Program-made: the position numbers and the translations under genes | The notes under the pieces: generated by a model | What the model saw: the letters and a program-made list of their open reading frames with translations, nothing else | The model's database searches: none | Told to the model about the DNA's origin: nothing | Assembly (NCBI GenBank): GCA_029781465.1 | Contig: JAKOWQ010000317.1 | Span: forward strand, 1-22,438 | Reading direction: 5' to 3' | Source of the DNA: Pseudomonadota bacterium | GTDB taxonomy: Bacteria; Pseudomonadota; Alphaproteobacteria; Sphingomonadales; Sphingomonadaceae | DNA: 22,438 nt | Shown here: one piece after another, positions 13,380-19,988 of the stretch | Layout of the letters: the number at the start of each line of letters is the position of its first letter | Position numbering within the stretch: position 1 is the first letter of the stretch

Positions 13380-15140
13380 TCAGGCCGCCAGCCTGAACGG
13401 CTCGATTTCGCCCGAGAGGTAGAGCTTCTTGGCCTTGGCCCGGCTGAGCTTGCCCGAGCTGGTGCGCGGCAGGGTGCGTGGCGGAACCAGCTCGACGATG
13501 CAGTTCATGCCGGTGATCGAGCGCACCTTGTCGCGGATCAGATCGCGCAGTTCGACGCGGGCAACCGGATCGGACACGCGGCAGTGGACCAGCACGGCCG
13601 GTGCCTCCTCGCCGTTGTCGGTCTCTACCGAGAAGGCGGCGATATCGCCGTGGTTGAACCCGGGCAATTGCTCCACCGCCCACTCGATGTCCTGCGGCCA
13701 GTGGTTCTTGCCGTTGATGATGATCATGTCCTTCGCCCGGCCGACGATGAACAGGTAGCCGTCGACCTGATAGCCCATGTCGCCGGTATCGAGCCAGCCA
13801 TCGACCATGCAGGCCTCGGTCGCTTCCGCATCGCGGAAATAGCCGACCATCACCGAGGGGCCCTTGCACCACACCTTGCCGATGTGATGATCGGCGAGGA
13901 CTTCGCCGTGTTCGCCCCGGATCTCGATCGTCATGTCCTTGACCGGCTTGCCGCAGTTGACGATCGCGCGGTAGCGCGCCGGGCGCGAAAGATCGCGCGA
14001 AGTGCCCGAAAGCCGCTCTTCCTCAACCAGTTCGACCCGGATCCCCTCGCCCGGCGGCATGATCGTCACCGCCAGGGTGGCCTCGGCCAGGCCATAGGAG
14101 GGAAGGAAGGCGTTTGCCTTGAATCCCGCTTCGGTAAAGGCATTGACGAAGCCCTGCATCACGTCGGGCCGGATCATGTCGGCCCCGTTGCCGGCGATCC
14201 GCCAGCGCGACAGATCGAAGCGCTCGCTGACGTGGCTCTGGCTGGAAATGCGCCGGGCGCAGATGTCATAGCCGAAGGTGGGCGAATAGGAGATCGAATT
14301 GCCCGGATTGCGGCTGATCAGGTCGAGCCAGGCCAGCGGGCGACGGGCGAAATCCTCGGTCTTGAGGTAGTCGGTCGAAACCTGGTTGGCGATGATCGAG
14401 AGGAAGCAGCCGACCAGCCCCATGTCGTGATACCACGGCAGCCAGGAAATGCACCGGTCGCCTTCGACCAGCTTCATGCCTTCGCCGTGTCCGGCGAGAT
14501 TGTTGAGCAGCGAAGCGTGGGTCACCGCGACGCCGTGCGGAAACCGGGTCGAGCCCGAGGAATATTGCAGATAGCAGATGTCGTCGGGGCTGGATTCGGG
14601 GAGCGGGCATTCCGGGGCCGGATTGAGCGCGAATTCTTCCCAGACGATCCCCTGGCAGCCCTGCCGCGCGGCGGCGGCACCGGCCATCTCGGCAATCTCA
14701 GCCGGATAGAACAGCGCCAGCGGATCGCTCGATGCGAGCTGGACCGCAAGCTGGTCGATGTAGCTGTCCTTGCCGCCAAAGCTGGTCGGCAGCGGCAGCG
14801 GCACCGGCCAGGCACCGGCATAGATGCAGCCGCAGAACAGCGCGGCGAACTCGGGGCCGGTCTCGGCCACCAGGGCGATCCGGTCGCCCTTGGCCACGCC
14901 GTGGGCGATCAGCCGCCGGGCCATGACCAGCGCATCCTCGCGCAGCTCGGAGAAGGGATAGACGCGTTTCAGCGTGCCGCGCGGATCGTGGAAATTCATC
15001 CCCCGCTGGCCGCGCGCGGCATAGTCGATCGCCTCGCCGAAGGTGGCAAAGTCCGACAGGCGGCGCGCCAGCGCATCGTCGTTGGGGGTCGCCACCAAGG
15101 CGGCGGGAGCACTCGTCACGTCTGTGGCGGTGTCTGTCAT
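13380..15140 (-). CDS. Fatty acyl-AMP ligase (FadD32/FAAL-like)
   Basis: A 586-aa ANL-superfamily adenylating enzyme resembling fatty acyl-AMP ligases, which activate fatty acids as acyl-adenylates and usually hand them to an acyl carrier protein rather than CoA. Motifs in order: an A3-like loop YSSGSTRFPHGV (193-204), LPWYHDMGLVG (234-244), PSYGLAEATLAV (347-358), WLDTGDMGY (449-457), VGRAKDMIIINGKNHWPQDIE (about 466-486) and PRTSSGKLSRAKAKK, with the likely catalytic Lys564. HDMGLVG and GRAKDMIIINGKNHWPQDIE are characteristic of FAALs. The A3 loop is unusual, with RF-PHG where TG-PKG is normal. The start at ATG 15140 gives the family N-terminus; the open frame further upstream runs antisense to recX and is not coding. 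No polyketide synthase or carrier protein gene is adjacent. Confidence 0.92.
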   Translation of the reverse strand: MTDTATDVTSAPAALVATPNDDALARRLSDFATFGEAIDYAARGQRGMNFHDPRGTLKRVYPFSELREDALVMARRLIAHGVAKGDRIALVAETGPEFAALFCGCIYAGAWPVPLPLPTSFGGKDSYIDQLAVQLASSDPLALFYPAEIAEMAGAAAARQGCQGIVWEEFALNPAPECPLPESSPDDICYLQYSSGSTRFPHGVAVTHASLLNNLAGHGEGMKLVEGDRCISWLPWYHDMGLVGCFLSIIANQVSTDYLKTEDFARRPLAWLDLISRNPGNSISYSPTFGYDICARRISSQSHVSERFDLSRWRIAGNGADMIRPDVMQGFVNAFTEAGFKANAFLPSYGLAEATLAVTIMPPGEGIRVELVEEERLSGTSRDLSRPARYRAIVNCGKPVKDMTIEIRGEHGEVLADHHIGKVWCKGPSVMVGYFRDAEATEACMVDGWLDTGDMGYQVDGYLFIVGRAKDMIIINGKNHWPQDIEWAVEQLPGFNHGDIAAFSVETDNGEEAPAVLVHCRVSDPVARVELRDLIRDKVRSITGMNCIVELVPPRTLPRTSSGKLSRAKAKKLYLSGEIEPFRLAA

Positions 15141-15245
15141 GCAAAAAACCCGTTTGTTTTCTTGGAGATGCGCCGAATTCGGCATCATCCGGAGTTGTCG
15201 TTCCGGCGCCGGGCCCCTCAATTGTCCGCCGCCCGGGATTCCCCT

Positions 15246-15273
15246 TTGCGGCACAGTGTGGCACGAATAAGGC
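15246..15273 (+). promoter_or_regulatory. Candidate promoter of the recX operon
   Basis: TTGCGG (15246-15251), a 16-base spacer and TAAGGC (15268-15273) end 5 bases before ATG 15279. AAGG in the same stretch could instead act as a ribosome binding site, so the two readings compete. Confidence 0.3.
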
Positions 15274-15278
15274 CGATC

Positions 15279-15839
15279 ATGGCCCACCCCCGCCGCAATC
15301 CCCGTCCGCTCGATCCGGCCCGGCTTGAAGAGCTGGCCCTGGCCTATGTCGCGCGCTTCGCCACCAGCGCGGCAAAGCTTGAGGCATACCTCACGCGCAA
15401 GCTGCGCGAGCGCGGCTGGGAAGACGAACGCGAGCCACCGCTTTCCGCCTTGATCGAGCGCTTCGTGACGGCGGGCTATGTCGACGATGCCGCCTTTGCC
15501 CGCGCCCGCACTTCCAGCTTGCTGCGGCGCGGCTATGGCCCGCGGCGGATCGCCCAGGCACTCAGCGCGGCGGGGATCGACGAAGAGGCGCGTGCGGCTG
15601 CGCGCGCCGACGAGGCCGCGGAGCGCCACGCGGCGCTTGCCCTGGCGCGCCGACGTGGGTTCGGTCCGTTCGGTGCGCAGCCTCCCGACCGGGCACAGCG
15701 CGAAAAGCAGCTTGCCGCGATGCTGCGCGCGGGACACCGGCTGGACAGCGCGCGCGAATTGGTCGATGCCCCGGATCTGTCCACGGTCGAGGCCTGGGCC
15801 AGCGAGAAGGACACCAGTGAAATGGACAAGGGCGAATGA
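15279..15839 (+). CDS. recX: RecX-family regulatory protein
   Basis: A 186-aa helical, basic protein of the RecX family, which binds RecA filaments and limits recombinase activity. Repeated three-helix units are visible: YVARFATSAAKLEAYLTRKLRERGW, then LIERFVTAGYVDDAAFARARTSSLLRRGYGPRRIAQALSAAGI (the DDAAFARA and RG-GP-RI patterns are typical), then a third less conserved repeat ending QLAAMLRAGH. It is not next to recA here. ATG 15279 fits the family N-terminus; an open frame extending thousands of bases upstream is antisense to the acyl-AMP ligase. Its TGA overlaps the ATG of the DUF192 gene (ATGA), so the two are translationally coupled. Confidence 0.87.
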   Translation: MAHPRRNPRPLDPARLEELALAYVARFATSAAKLEAYLTRKLRERGWEDEREPPLSALIERFVTAGYVDDAAFARARTSSLLRRGYGPRRIAQALSAAGIDEEARAAARADEAAERHAALALARRRGFGPFGAQPPDRAQREKQLAAMLRAGHRLDSARELVDAPDLSTVEAWASEKDTSEMDKGE

Positions 15840-16318
15840 TCCGCAAGACCATGCTGGGGGCATTGTTGCTGGCTGCTGTGGCCTGCGCCCCGGCGCCTGG
15901 CGAGGCGGCGCGCGCGCGCCAGACCGCGCCCGTGCTTCACCCGGTTTCGGGCCTCGAGGTGATCCCGCTGACCGTCACCCATGCGGGAAAGAAGCTTTCG
16001 TTCCGGGTGGAGATCGCGCGCAGCGGACCCGAACAGGCACGCGGATTGATGTACCGCACCGCGATGGGTCCGAACGAGGGGATGATCTTCCCCATGGACC
16101 CGCCGCGCGGCGCCAGCTTCTGGATGCGCAACACCGTGCTTCCGCTCGATATCGTGTTCATCGGCACCGACGGGCGAATCAGCAACATCGCCGCCAATGC
16201 CGTGCCTTACGATCTCACTCCGCTCAGCTCGGTCGGGCTGGTCAGGGGCGTGCTCGAACTCAACGGCGGCCGTGCCGCCGAACTGGGGATCGTCCCCGGC
16301 GACAAGGTGGAATGGTAA
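15836..16318 (+). CDS. DUF192 family exported protein
   Basis: A 160-aa protein with an N-terminal signal (MIRKTMLGALLLAAVACAPAPGEA). The VAC site could be a weak lipobox, or cleavage could follow AEA-like residues as a normal Sec substrate. The mature part is a DUF192 domain: FRVEIARSGPEQARGLMYRTAMGPNEGMIFPM, then FWMRNTVLPLDIVFIGTDGRISNIAANAVPYD and VLELNGGRAAELGIVPGDKVEW. RGLMYR, FWMRNT and LDIVFI are the family hallmarks. Function in bacteria is unknown. It overlaps recX by 4 bases and is followed 48 bases later by the complex I accessory subunit gene. Confidence 0.88.
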   Translation: MIRKTMLGALLLAAVACAPAPGEAARARQTAPVLHPVSGLEVIPLTVTHAGKKLSFRVEIARSGPEQARGLMYRTAMGPNEGMIFPMDPPRGASFWMRNTVLPLDIVFIGTDGRISNIAANAVPYDLTPLSSVGLVRGVLELNGGRAAELGIVPGDKVEW

Positions 16319-16353
16319 GGCCGCACCCCCTTTCCCAGCGCCGCCATTTGGGC

Positions 16354-16359
16354 TAGGCG
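16354..16359 (+). promoter_or_regulatory. Candidate -10 element (TAGGCG) before the NDUFA12-type gene
   Basis: TAGGCG ends 7 bases before ATG 16367 and equals the candidate -10 of rplK. The -35 position (TTTCCC at 16331) is poor, so this is a weak call. Confidence 0.22.
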
Positions 16360-16366
16360 CAGCCGC

Positions 16367-16750
16367 ATGGGAATCCTCGGCAAGATCTTCACCTGGTGGA
16401 ACGATGCAACCGTTACCACCCTGCTCAATTCCGCGCTGACCGGAGAGAAGGTGGGCAGCGATGCCCAGGGCAACACCTATTACCGTGCGAAGAAGCCCTT
16501 CCCCAAGGGGCACCCCTGGGCCGGGCGCGAGCGGCGCTGGGTGATCTACAACGGTGCCAACGATGCCAGCCGCATCCCGGCCGAGTGGCATGGCTGGCTG
16601 CATGGCTCGTTCGATGGATTGCCGGAAAGCAATCTGCCGCCGCCGCGCCAGTGGGAAACCGAATACAGCCCCAATGCCACCGGCAGCAGCGCGGCCTACA
16701 GCCCGGCGCACGTTGTGCGAGACTATGAATCCTGGTCGCCGGACGCCTGA
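16367..16750 (+). CDS. NADH:ubiquinone oxidoreductase accessory subunit, NDUFA12/B17.2 family
   Basis: A 127-aa member of the NDUFA12 (B17.2) family, a small accessory subunit of complex I that alphaproteobacteria share with mitochondria. The family signature is clear: TWWNDATVTTLLNSALTGEKVGSDAQGNTYY, then RRWVIYNGANDASRIPAEWHGWLHGSFDGLP and a terminal RDYESWSPDA. The protein is soluble and would sit on the peripheral arm of complex I at the inner membrane. The nuo operon is not nearby. It begins at ATG 16367 without a clear Shine-Dalgarno and ends just ahead of, or overlaps, the DUF2155 gene. Confidence 0.93.
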   Translation: MGILGKIFTWWNDATVTTLLNSALTGEKVGSDAQGNTYYRAKKPFPKGHPWAGRERRWVIYNGANDASRIPAEWHGWLHGSFDGLPESNLPPPRQWETEYSPNATGSSAAYSPAHVVRDYESWSPDA

Positions 16751-16754
16751 TCCA

Positions 16755-17363
16755 GTGAAGCCGGCGCTGGCGCTCATCCTGTTGCTGGGCACGGCTGTCT
16801 CCGGCTGCAAGGGCAAGGATGAACTGGGCGAGGCGCGCGCCACCGACATTCCGCAGGCCGTGGCGGGACAATCGGCCAATGCCCCTGTGGTCGAGAGCGA
16901 ATACGGCACGCCGGTCAAGGACCGCGTGGCCACGCTGGGCCTGCTCAACAAGCGCAACAACCTCGAACAGGATCTGGTGCTCAAGTCGGGCGAATCGCGC
17001 CGGATCGGGAACCTGATCGTCAAGCTGGCTGCCTGCGAACGCACCCCGCCGTGGGAGAATCCGCCGCTGACCGGGGCCTTCGTGCAGGTGTTCGTTGAAG
17101 AGCGCGCCAGCGCGCAGCAGCCTTTGGCGTGGCACAAGGTCTTTTCGGGCTGGCTCTACAAGGAATCGCCCTCGGTCAACGTGGTCGAGCACCCGGTTTA
17201 CGATGTGTGGGTGAAGGACTGCGCGATGAAATTCCCCGGTGAGGAGGAAAACCCCGCCGATTTCGCGGCGCCCAGCAGCGCGCCGAAGCCGGCCGGAAGC
17301 CCGACGCCTGCAGCCTCGCCGTCCGCTGCAGCTTCGGCCAGTCCGGCTCCTGCCGCAAACTGA
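16755..17363 (+). CDS. DUF2155 family lipoprotein
   Basis: A 202-aa predicted lipoprotein. The signal VKPALALILLLGTAVSGC ends in a good lipobox (VSGC), so the mature protein would be lipid-anchored at the Cys. The DUF2155 domain follows: ATLGLLNKRNNLEQDLVLKSGESRRIGNLIVKLAACERTPPWENPPLTGAFVQVF, then WHKVFSGWLYKESPSVNVVEHPVYDVWVKDC. ACERTPPWE, FSGWLYKESPS and HPVYDVWVKDC are the family marks. The C-terminal ~40 residues are an Ala/Pro/Ser tail. Start at GTG 16755, 4 bases after the NDUFA12-type stop; an in-frame ATG at 16725 is an equal candidate. The last 166 bases are also coding on the other strand (aat). Alphaproteobacterial family with no established function. Confidence 0.87.
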   Translation: MKPALALILLLGTAVSGCKGKDELGEARATDIPQAVAGQSANAPVVESEYGTPVKDRVATLGLLNKRNNLEQDLVLKSGESRRIGNLIVKLAACERTPPWENPPLTGAFVQVFVEERASAQQPLAWHKVFSGWLYKESPSVNVVEHPVYDVWVKDCAMKFPGEEENPADFAAPSSAPKPAGSPTPAASPSAAASASPAPAAN

Positions 17364-17947
17364 GCCGTGCGCAGGAGCTTGAGATAGCGCTCCTGGCTTA
17401 TCTCGATCGCGCCCATCGAAGCCAGATGCGGGGTGATGAACTGGCAATCGAGCAGGCTGCATCCGCCCAGCCGCAGCGCCGCCACCAGCCAGGCCAGGGC
17501 CACCTTGGAGGCGTCCGCAACCCGGCTGAACATCGATTCGCCGCAGAACACCCGATCGAATCCGACCCCGTAGAGTCCGCCGACCAGTGCGCCGTCCTGC
17601 CAGCATTCGATCGAGTGGGCACGGCCAAGCCGGTGCAATTCGCGGTAGCTTTGTTCGATTCGCCCGCTGATCCAGGTCTCGCCGCTGTCGCGTCTTGGCC
17701 CTGCGCAGGCCCGGATGACCTCGCCGAAAGCACGGTTGCAACTGACCTCGAAGCCGCCCCGGCGCAGTGTCCGGGCAAGCGAATGCGAACAATGGAACCC
17801 GTCGAGCGGCAGAATTGCGCGCCGCCGCGGTTCAACCCAGAACAGTTCGGGATCGTCGCGCGCGTCGGCCATCGGAAACACGCCGCTGCGATAGGCGAGC
17901 AGCAGCAGCTCGGGATCGATCGGCGGGTTTGATGCGGGCGCGTGCAC
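17198..17947 (-). CDS. aat: Leucyl/phenylalanyl-tRNA--protein transferase
   Basis: A 249-aa Aat, the cytoplasmic N-end-rule enzyme that adds Leu or Phe from charged tRNA to N-terminal Lys or Arg of substrates, marking them for ClpS/ClpAP. Conserved blocks in order: LLLLAYRSGVFPMADARDDPELFWVEPRRRAILPL, FHCSHSLARTLRRGGFEVSCNRAFGEVIRAC, ETWISGRIEQSYRELHRLGRAHSIECWQDGALVGGLYGV, FCGESMFSRVADASKVAL and LLDCQFITPHLASMGAIEISQERYL. GTG 17947 gives an N-terminus MHAPASNPPIDPELL; ATG 17986 is an alternative. After QERYLKLLRT the last ~55 residues are low-complexity and antisense to the DUF2155 tail, a longer extension than in E. coli Aat. The stop TAA is at 17198-17200. Confidence 0.9.
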   Translation of the reverse strand: MHAPASNPPIDPELLLLAYRSGVFPMADARDDPELFWVEPRRRAILPLDGFHCSHSLARTLRRGGFEVSCNRAFGEVIRACAGPRRDSGETWISGRIEQSYRELHRLGRAHSIECWQDGALVGGLYGVGFDRVFCGESMFSRVADASKVALAWLVAALRLGGCSLLDCQFITPHLASMGAIEISQERYLKLLRTAQFAAGAGLAEAAADGEAAGVGLPAGFGALLGAAKSAGFSSSPGNFIAQSFTHTS

Positions 17948-17979
17948 GGCTTTTCTTTCTATGGACCCTTGCAGACAGC

Positions 17980-18008
17980 TTGTCATCCGCCGGTCAAGCC
18001 TGTAGGGG
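17980..18008 (+). promoter_or_regulatory. Candidate promoter of tRNA-Trp
   Basis: TTGTCA (17980-17985), 17 bases, then TAGGGG (18003-18008), 13 bases before the mature 5' end of the tRNA. The -35 matches consensus in 5 of 6 positions and the -10 belongs to the TAGGNN pattern seen at other genes here. Confidence 0.45.
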
Positions 18009-18021
18009 CACCGGCGCCTGG

Positions 18022-18097
18022 AGGAGTGTAGCTCAGCTGGTAGAGCATCGGTCTCCAAAACCGAGGGCCGCGGGTTCGAATCCTGCCACTCCTGCCA
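18022..18097 (+). tRNA. tRNA-Trp (anticodon CCA), CCA end encoded
   Basis: A complete 76-base cloverleaf. The acceptor stem is AGGAGTG (18022-18028) with CACTCCT (18087-18093), then discriminator G and genomic CCA (18095-18097). The D arm contains GCTC-AGCTGGTA-GAGC. The anticodon stem TCGGT/ACCGA encloses loop CTCCAAA with anticodon CCA at 18055-18057, which reads UGG (Trp). The T arm is GCGGG-TTCGAAT-CCTGC (18070-18086). It lies upstream of secE-nusG, the common bacterial order, but with an extra gene between. Confidence 0.97.
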
Positions 18098-18107
18098 CTC
18101 CTGCCAC
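18081..18107 (+). repeat. Three tandem copies of a 9-bp unit at the tRNA-Trp 3' end
   Basis: TCCTGCCAC occurs three times without mismatch at 18081-18089, 18090-18098 and 18099-18107, followed by TTT. The first two copies are mostly tRNA sequence. The third is outside, so the 11 bases CACTCCTGCCA that end the tRNA (18087-18097) recur at 18096-18106. Confidence 0.9.
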
Positions 18108-18130
18108 TTTCCCGATCGCAGGGTCTGTCG

Positions 18131-19633
18131 ATGTCTGCTGAACCTCCCTTCGAGCAGTTCAATACCCGCAGGCGCTCGCCTGGTGCATGGCTCGCCGAAG
18201 AGCCGAGCCCGCGCGAGGGGCTGTGGCTGGGCATCGCCCTTGCGTTGATCTCGGCGCTGCCGATGCTGCTGGTCGTCTATCCCCAAATGGTCGACTATCC
18301 CGCGCACATGGCGCGCTTTCACGTCATGCTGACCCGCGATCACAGCCCGTTCCTGCAGCGCTATTACGGCTTTGAGTGGCGCTGGATGGGCAATCTGGGG
18401 GCCGATCTGCTGATCCGTCCGCTCAGTGCGGTAATGCCGTTCGAGGCGGCGGGCAGGTTGATCGCGGGGATCATTCCGGTCCTCACCGGGCTGGGGATCC
18501 TCTCGGCCGAATGGGCGCTGCGGCGCCGGATCGGCCTGGGATCGATGCTGGCCTTCATTTTCATCTGGTCGCCCGCACTGCACCTGGGATTCCTCAATTT
18601 CGGGCTGAGTCTCGCCCTGGCGCTGTTCGCCTTTGCGCTGTGGGTCGAACTCGAGGGCAAGCGCTGGCGGTCCTGGCTGTTCATGCCGATCGGGATCCTG
18701 GTCTGGCTGTGCCACGTTTCGGGATGGGGTGTGCTGGGGATCCTGGTCTTCGGCTACGAATGGCAGCGCCACAAGGGGATCGATGCCTTCTTCAAGCCGA
18801 TGCCGCTGACGCTCCCCTTCATCGGCCTGCTGGCCTTTGGCGGATCTTCGCAGCTCATTTCCTATGGCCGCAACTGGGATGTCTACAAGGAAGCGGTCTG
18901 GCGCCAGGCGATGCGCGGATCGATCCAGTGGCTGGATTATGCCTGCCTGGGGCTGATCGCCCTGGTACTGATCGGCTCGATCGCGATGCGCCGCTTCGAT
19001 GGCCGGCTTGGCTGGGCCGGGGTGATCATGCTGCTGCTGGCACTGGTCATGCCGCGCCACATCTTCGGCGGCGATCTGGTCGATGCGCGGATGATCTCGT
19101 CGGGGCTCTTGGTCTCGTGCCTGGCGCTGAGCTGGAAGACGCCGCGCTGGCTGCTGCTGCTTGCGCCGATGATCTTCCTGGGCAGGCTTGGGCTGACCAC
19201 CGATCAGTGGGTGACCGGCTCGCGCCAGACCGCCGAACTTCTCAAGGCGCTCGATCATGTTCCGCAAGGCGCGCGGATCGCCAGCCTGGTGGTGACCGAG
19301 CGCGGGCTGTGGGGCTACAATACCCAGGAGCACACCGGTGCCTGGGCGGTGGTGCGCAAGGATGCGCTCAACAATTCCAACTTCGCCCTGCCCAAGGTCC
19401 ACATGCTGACCATCCGCGAGGGCGGCGACCGGTTCCTCGATCCATTCCACCGCCTGCTGATCCGCCCCGGCAGGCCGATCGATCTTTCCACCTATATCCC
19501 CGCCCGCTCGGCCGACTGGCTGTGGTACATCGGCTGGCAGGAACCGGCCAAGCTGCCCGCCGGGGCGGCAATCGTCGCGCGCGGGCACGGCTGGCTGCTG
19601 GCCCGGCTTGCAAAACCGGTTGGCGATAGCTAA
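18131..19633 (+). CDS. Polytopic membrane protein, possible GT-C-type glycosyltransferase (unassigned)
   Basis: A 500-aa integral membrane protein that I cannot assign to a named family. A ~30-residue soluble N-terminus is followed by about ten hydrophobic segments to near residue 360, and then a C-terminal soluble domain of ~140 residues (LLKALDHVPQGARIASLVVTE onward). The first external loop has YPQMVDYPAHMARFHVM, where an acidic residue plus DYPAH-R resembles the first-loop motif of GT-C glycosyltransferases and related uncharacterised membrane proteins; this is pattern inference only. The C-terminal part has GYNTQEHTGAWAVVRKDALNNSNFALP. It lies between tRNA-Trp and secE in the same direction, where these two are usually adjacent. 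Confidence 0.8.
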   Translation: MSAEPPFEQFNTRRRSPGAWLAEEPSPREGLWLGIALALISALPMLLVVYPQMVDYPAHMARFHVMLTRDHSPFLQRYYGFEWRWMGNLGADLLIRPLSAVMPFEAAGRLIAGIIPVLTGLGILSAEWALRRRIGLGSMLAFIFIWSPALHLGFLNFGLSLALALFAFALWVELEGKRWRSWLFMPIGILVWLCHVSGWGVLGILVFGYEWQRHKGIDAFFKPMPLTLPFIGLLAFGGSSQLISYGRNWDVYKEAVWRQAMRGSIQWLDYACLGLIALVLIGSIAMRRFDGRLGWAGVIMLLLALVMPRHIFGGDLVDARMISSGLLVSCLALSWKTPRWLLLLAPMIFLGRLGLTTDQWVTGSRQTAELLKALDHVPQGARIASLVVTERGLWGYNTQEHTGAWAVVRKDALNNSNFALPKVHMLTIREGGDRFLDPFHRLLIRPGRPIDLSTYIPARSADWLWYIGWQEPAKLPAGAAIVARGHGWLLARLAKPVGDS

Positions 19634-19654
19634 GTGCGGCGGTGTCTTCCGCAC
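19634..19654 (+). terminator. Hairpin immediately after the membrane protein stop
   Basis: GTGCGG (19634-19639) and CCGCAC (19649-19654) form a 6-bp stem with a 9-base loop starting directly after the TAA. No T-tract. Weak terminator or stability element. Confidence 0.35.
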
Positions 19655-19671
19655 ATGGAGAACACCTGCTC

Positions 19672-19702
19672 CCCCCGGACGCGCTGAACCAGCCGCCGGG
19701 GG
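19672..19702 (+). other. Strong GC hairpin in the secE leader
   Basis: CCCCCGG (19672-19678) pairs with CCGGGGG (19696-19702) around a 17-base loop, in the 137-bp gap ahead of secE. A short GGGTT/AACCC pair follows near 19735. No promoter hexamers are convincing in this gap. Confidence 0.35.
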
Positions 19703-19770
19703 CGGCGCTGTTCCCCCAAGGCGTAAGGCAACGGGTTCAACCCTTTCGAAGATCAAGAGGCAAGAAGGCC

Positions 19771-19968
19771 ATGGCCAAGTTCAATCCCGGCGAATTCCTG
19801 CGCCAGGTCCGCAGCGAGGCAAGCAAGGTGGTCTGGCCCACCTGGCGCGAAACCTCGACCACGGCGATCTTCGTGGGAATCATGATGGTGGTGCTGGCGG
19901 TGTTCTTCCTCGGCGTCGATTCGCTGTTCGGCTGGATCGTGCGCCAGCTCCTCTCGCTCGCCGCCTAG
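19771..19968 (+). CDS. secE: Preprotein translocase subunit SecE
   Basis: A 65-aa single-span SecE, the short form usual in alphaproteobacteria. It has the conserved cytoplasmic amphipathic helix FLRQVRSEASKVVWPTWRETSTTA, with the VVWPTWRET motif that contacts SecY, then one membrane helix IFVGIMMVVLAVFFLGVDSLFGWIV. It is part of the SecYEG protein-conducting channel in the inner membrane. ATG 19771 has purine-rich AAGAAGG upstream; the open frame further upstream is not coding. nusG follows after 20 bases, so they are co-transcribed. Confidence 0.97.
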   Translation: MAKFNPGEFLRQVRSEASKVVWPTWRETSTTAIFVGIMMVVLAVFFLGVDSLFGWIVRQLLSLAA

Positions 19969-19988
19969 AAGGGAAATACGAGGCTGAT

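Noticed and set aside
15255..15273. TGGCAC near 15259 as a sigma-54 promoter for recX
   Set aside because: The -12 part (TTGC) is missing at the required spacing.
13584..15278. Upstream open extension of recX (about 565 extra codons) running antisense to the acyl-AMP ligase
   Set aside because: The sequence is the complement of a clearly conserved enzyme, shows no family pattern, and recX has a good internal start at 15279.
13380..16750. A biosynthetic gene cluster around the acyl-AMP ligase
   Set aside because: The neighbours are recX, DUF192, a complex I accessory subunit and DUF2155, which are housekeeping-type genes; no carrier protein, synthase or tailoring gene is present.
18081..18107. 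Tandem 9-mers as a CRISPR-like or satellite array
   Set aside because: There are only three head-to-tail copies without spacers, and two of them are part of the tRNA.
17948..19756. Upstream open extension of aat antisense to tRNA-Trp and the membrane protein
   Set aside because: It would read through a tRNA gene, and Aat homology begins only near GTG 17947.
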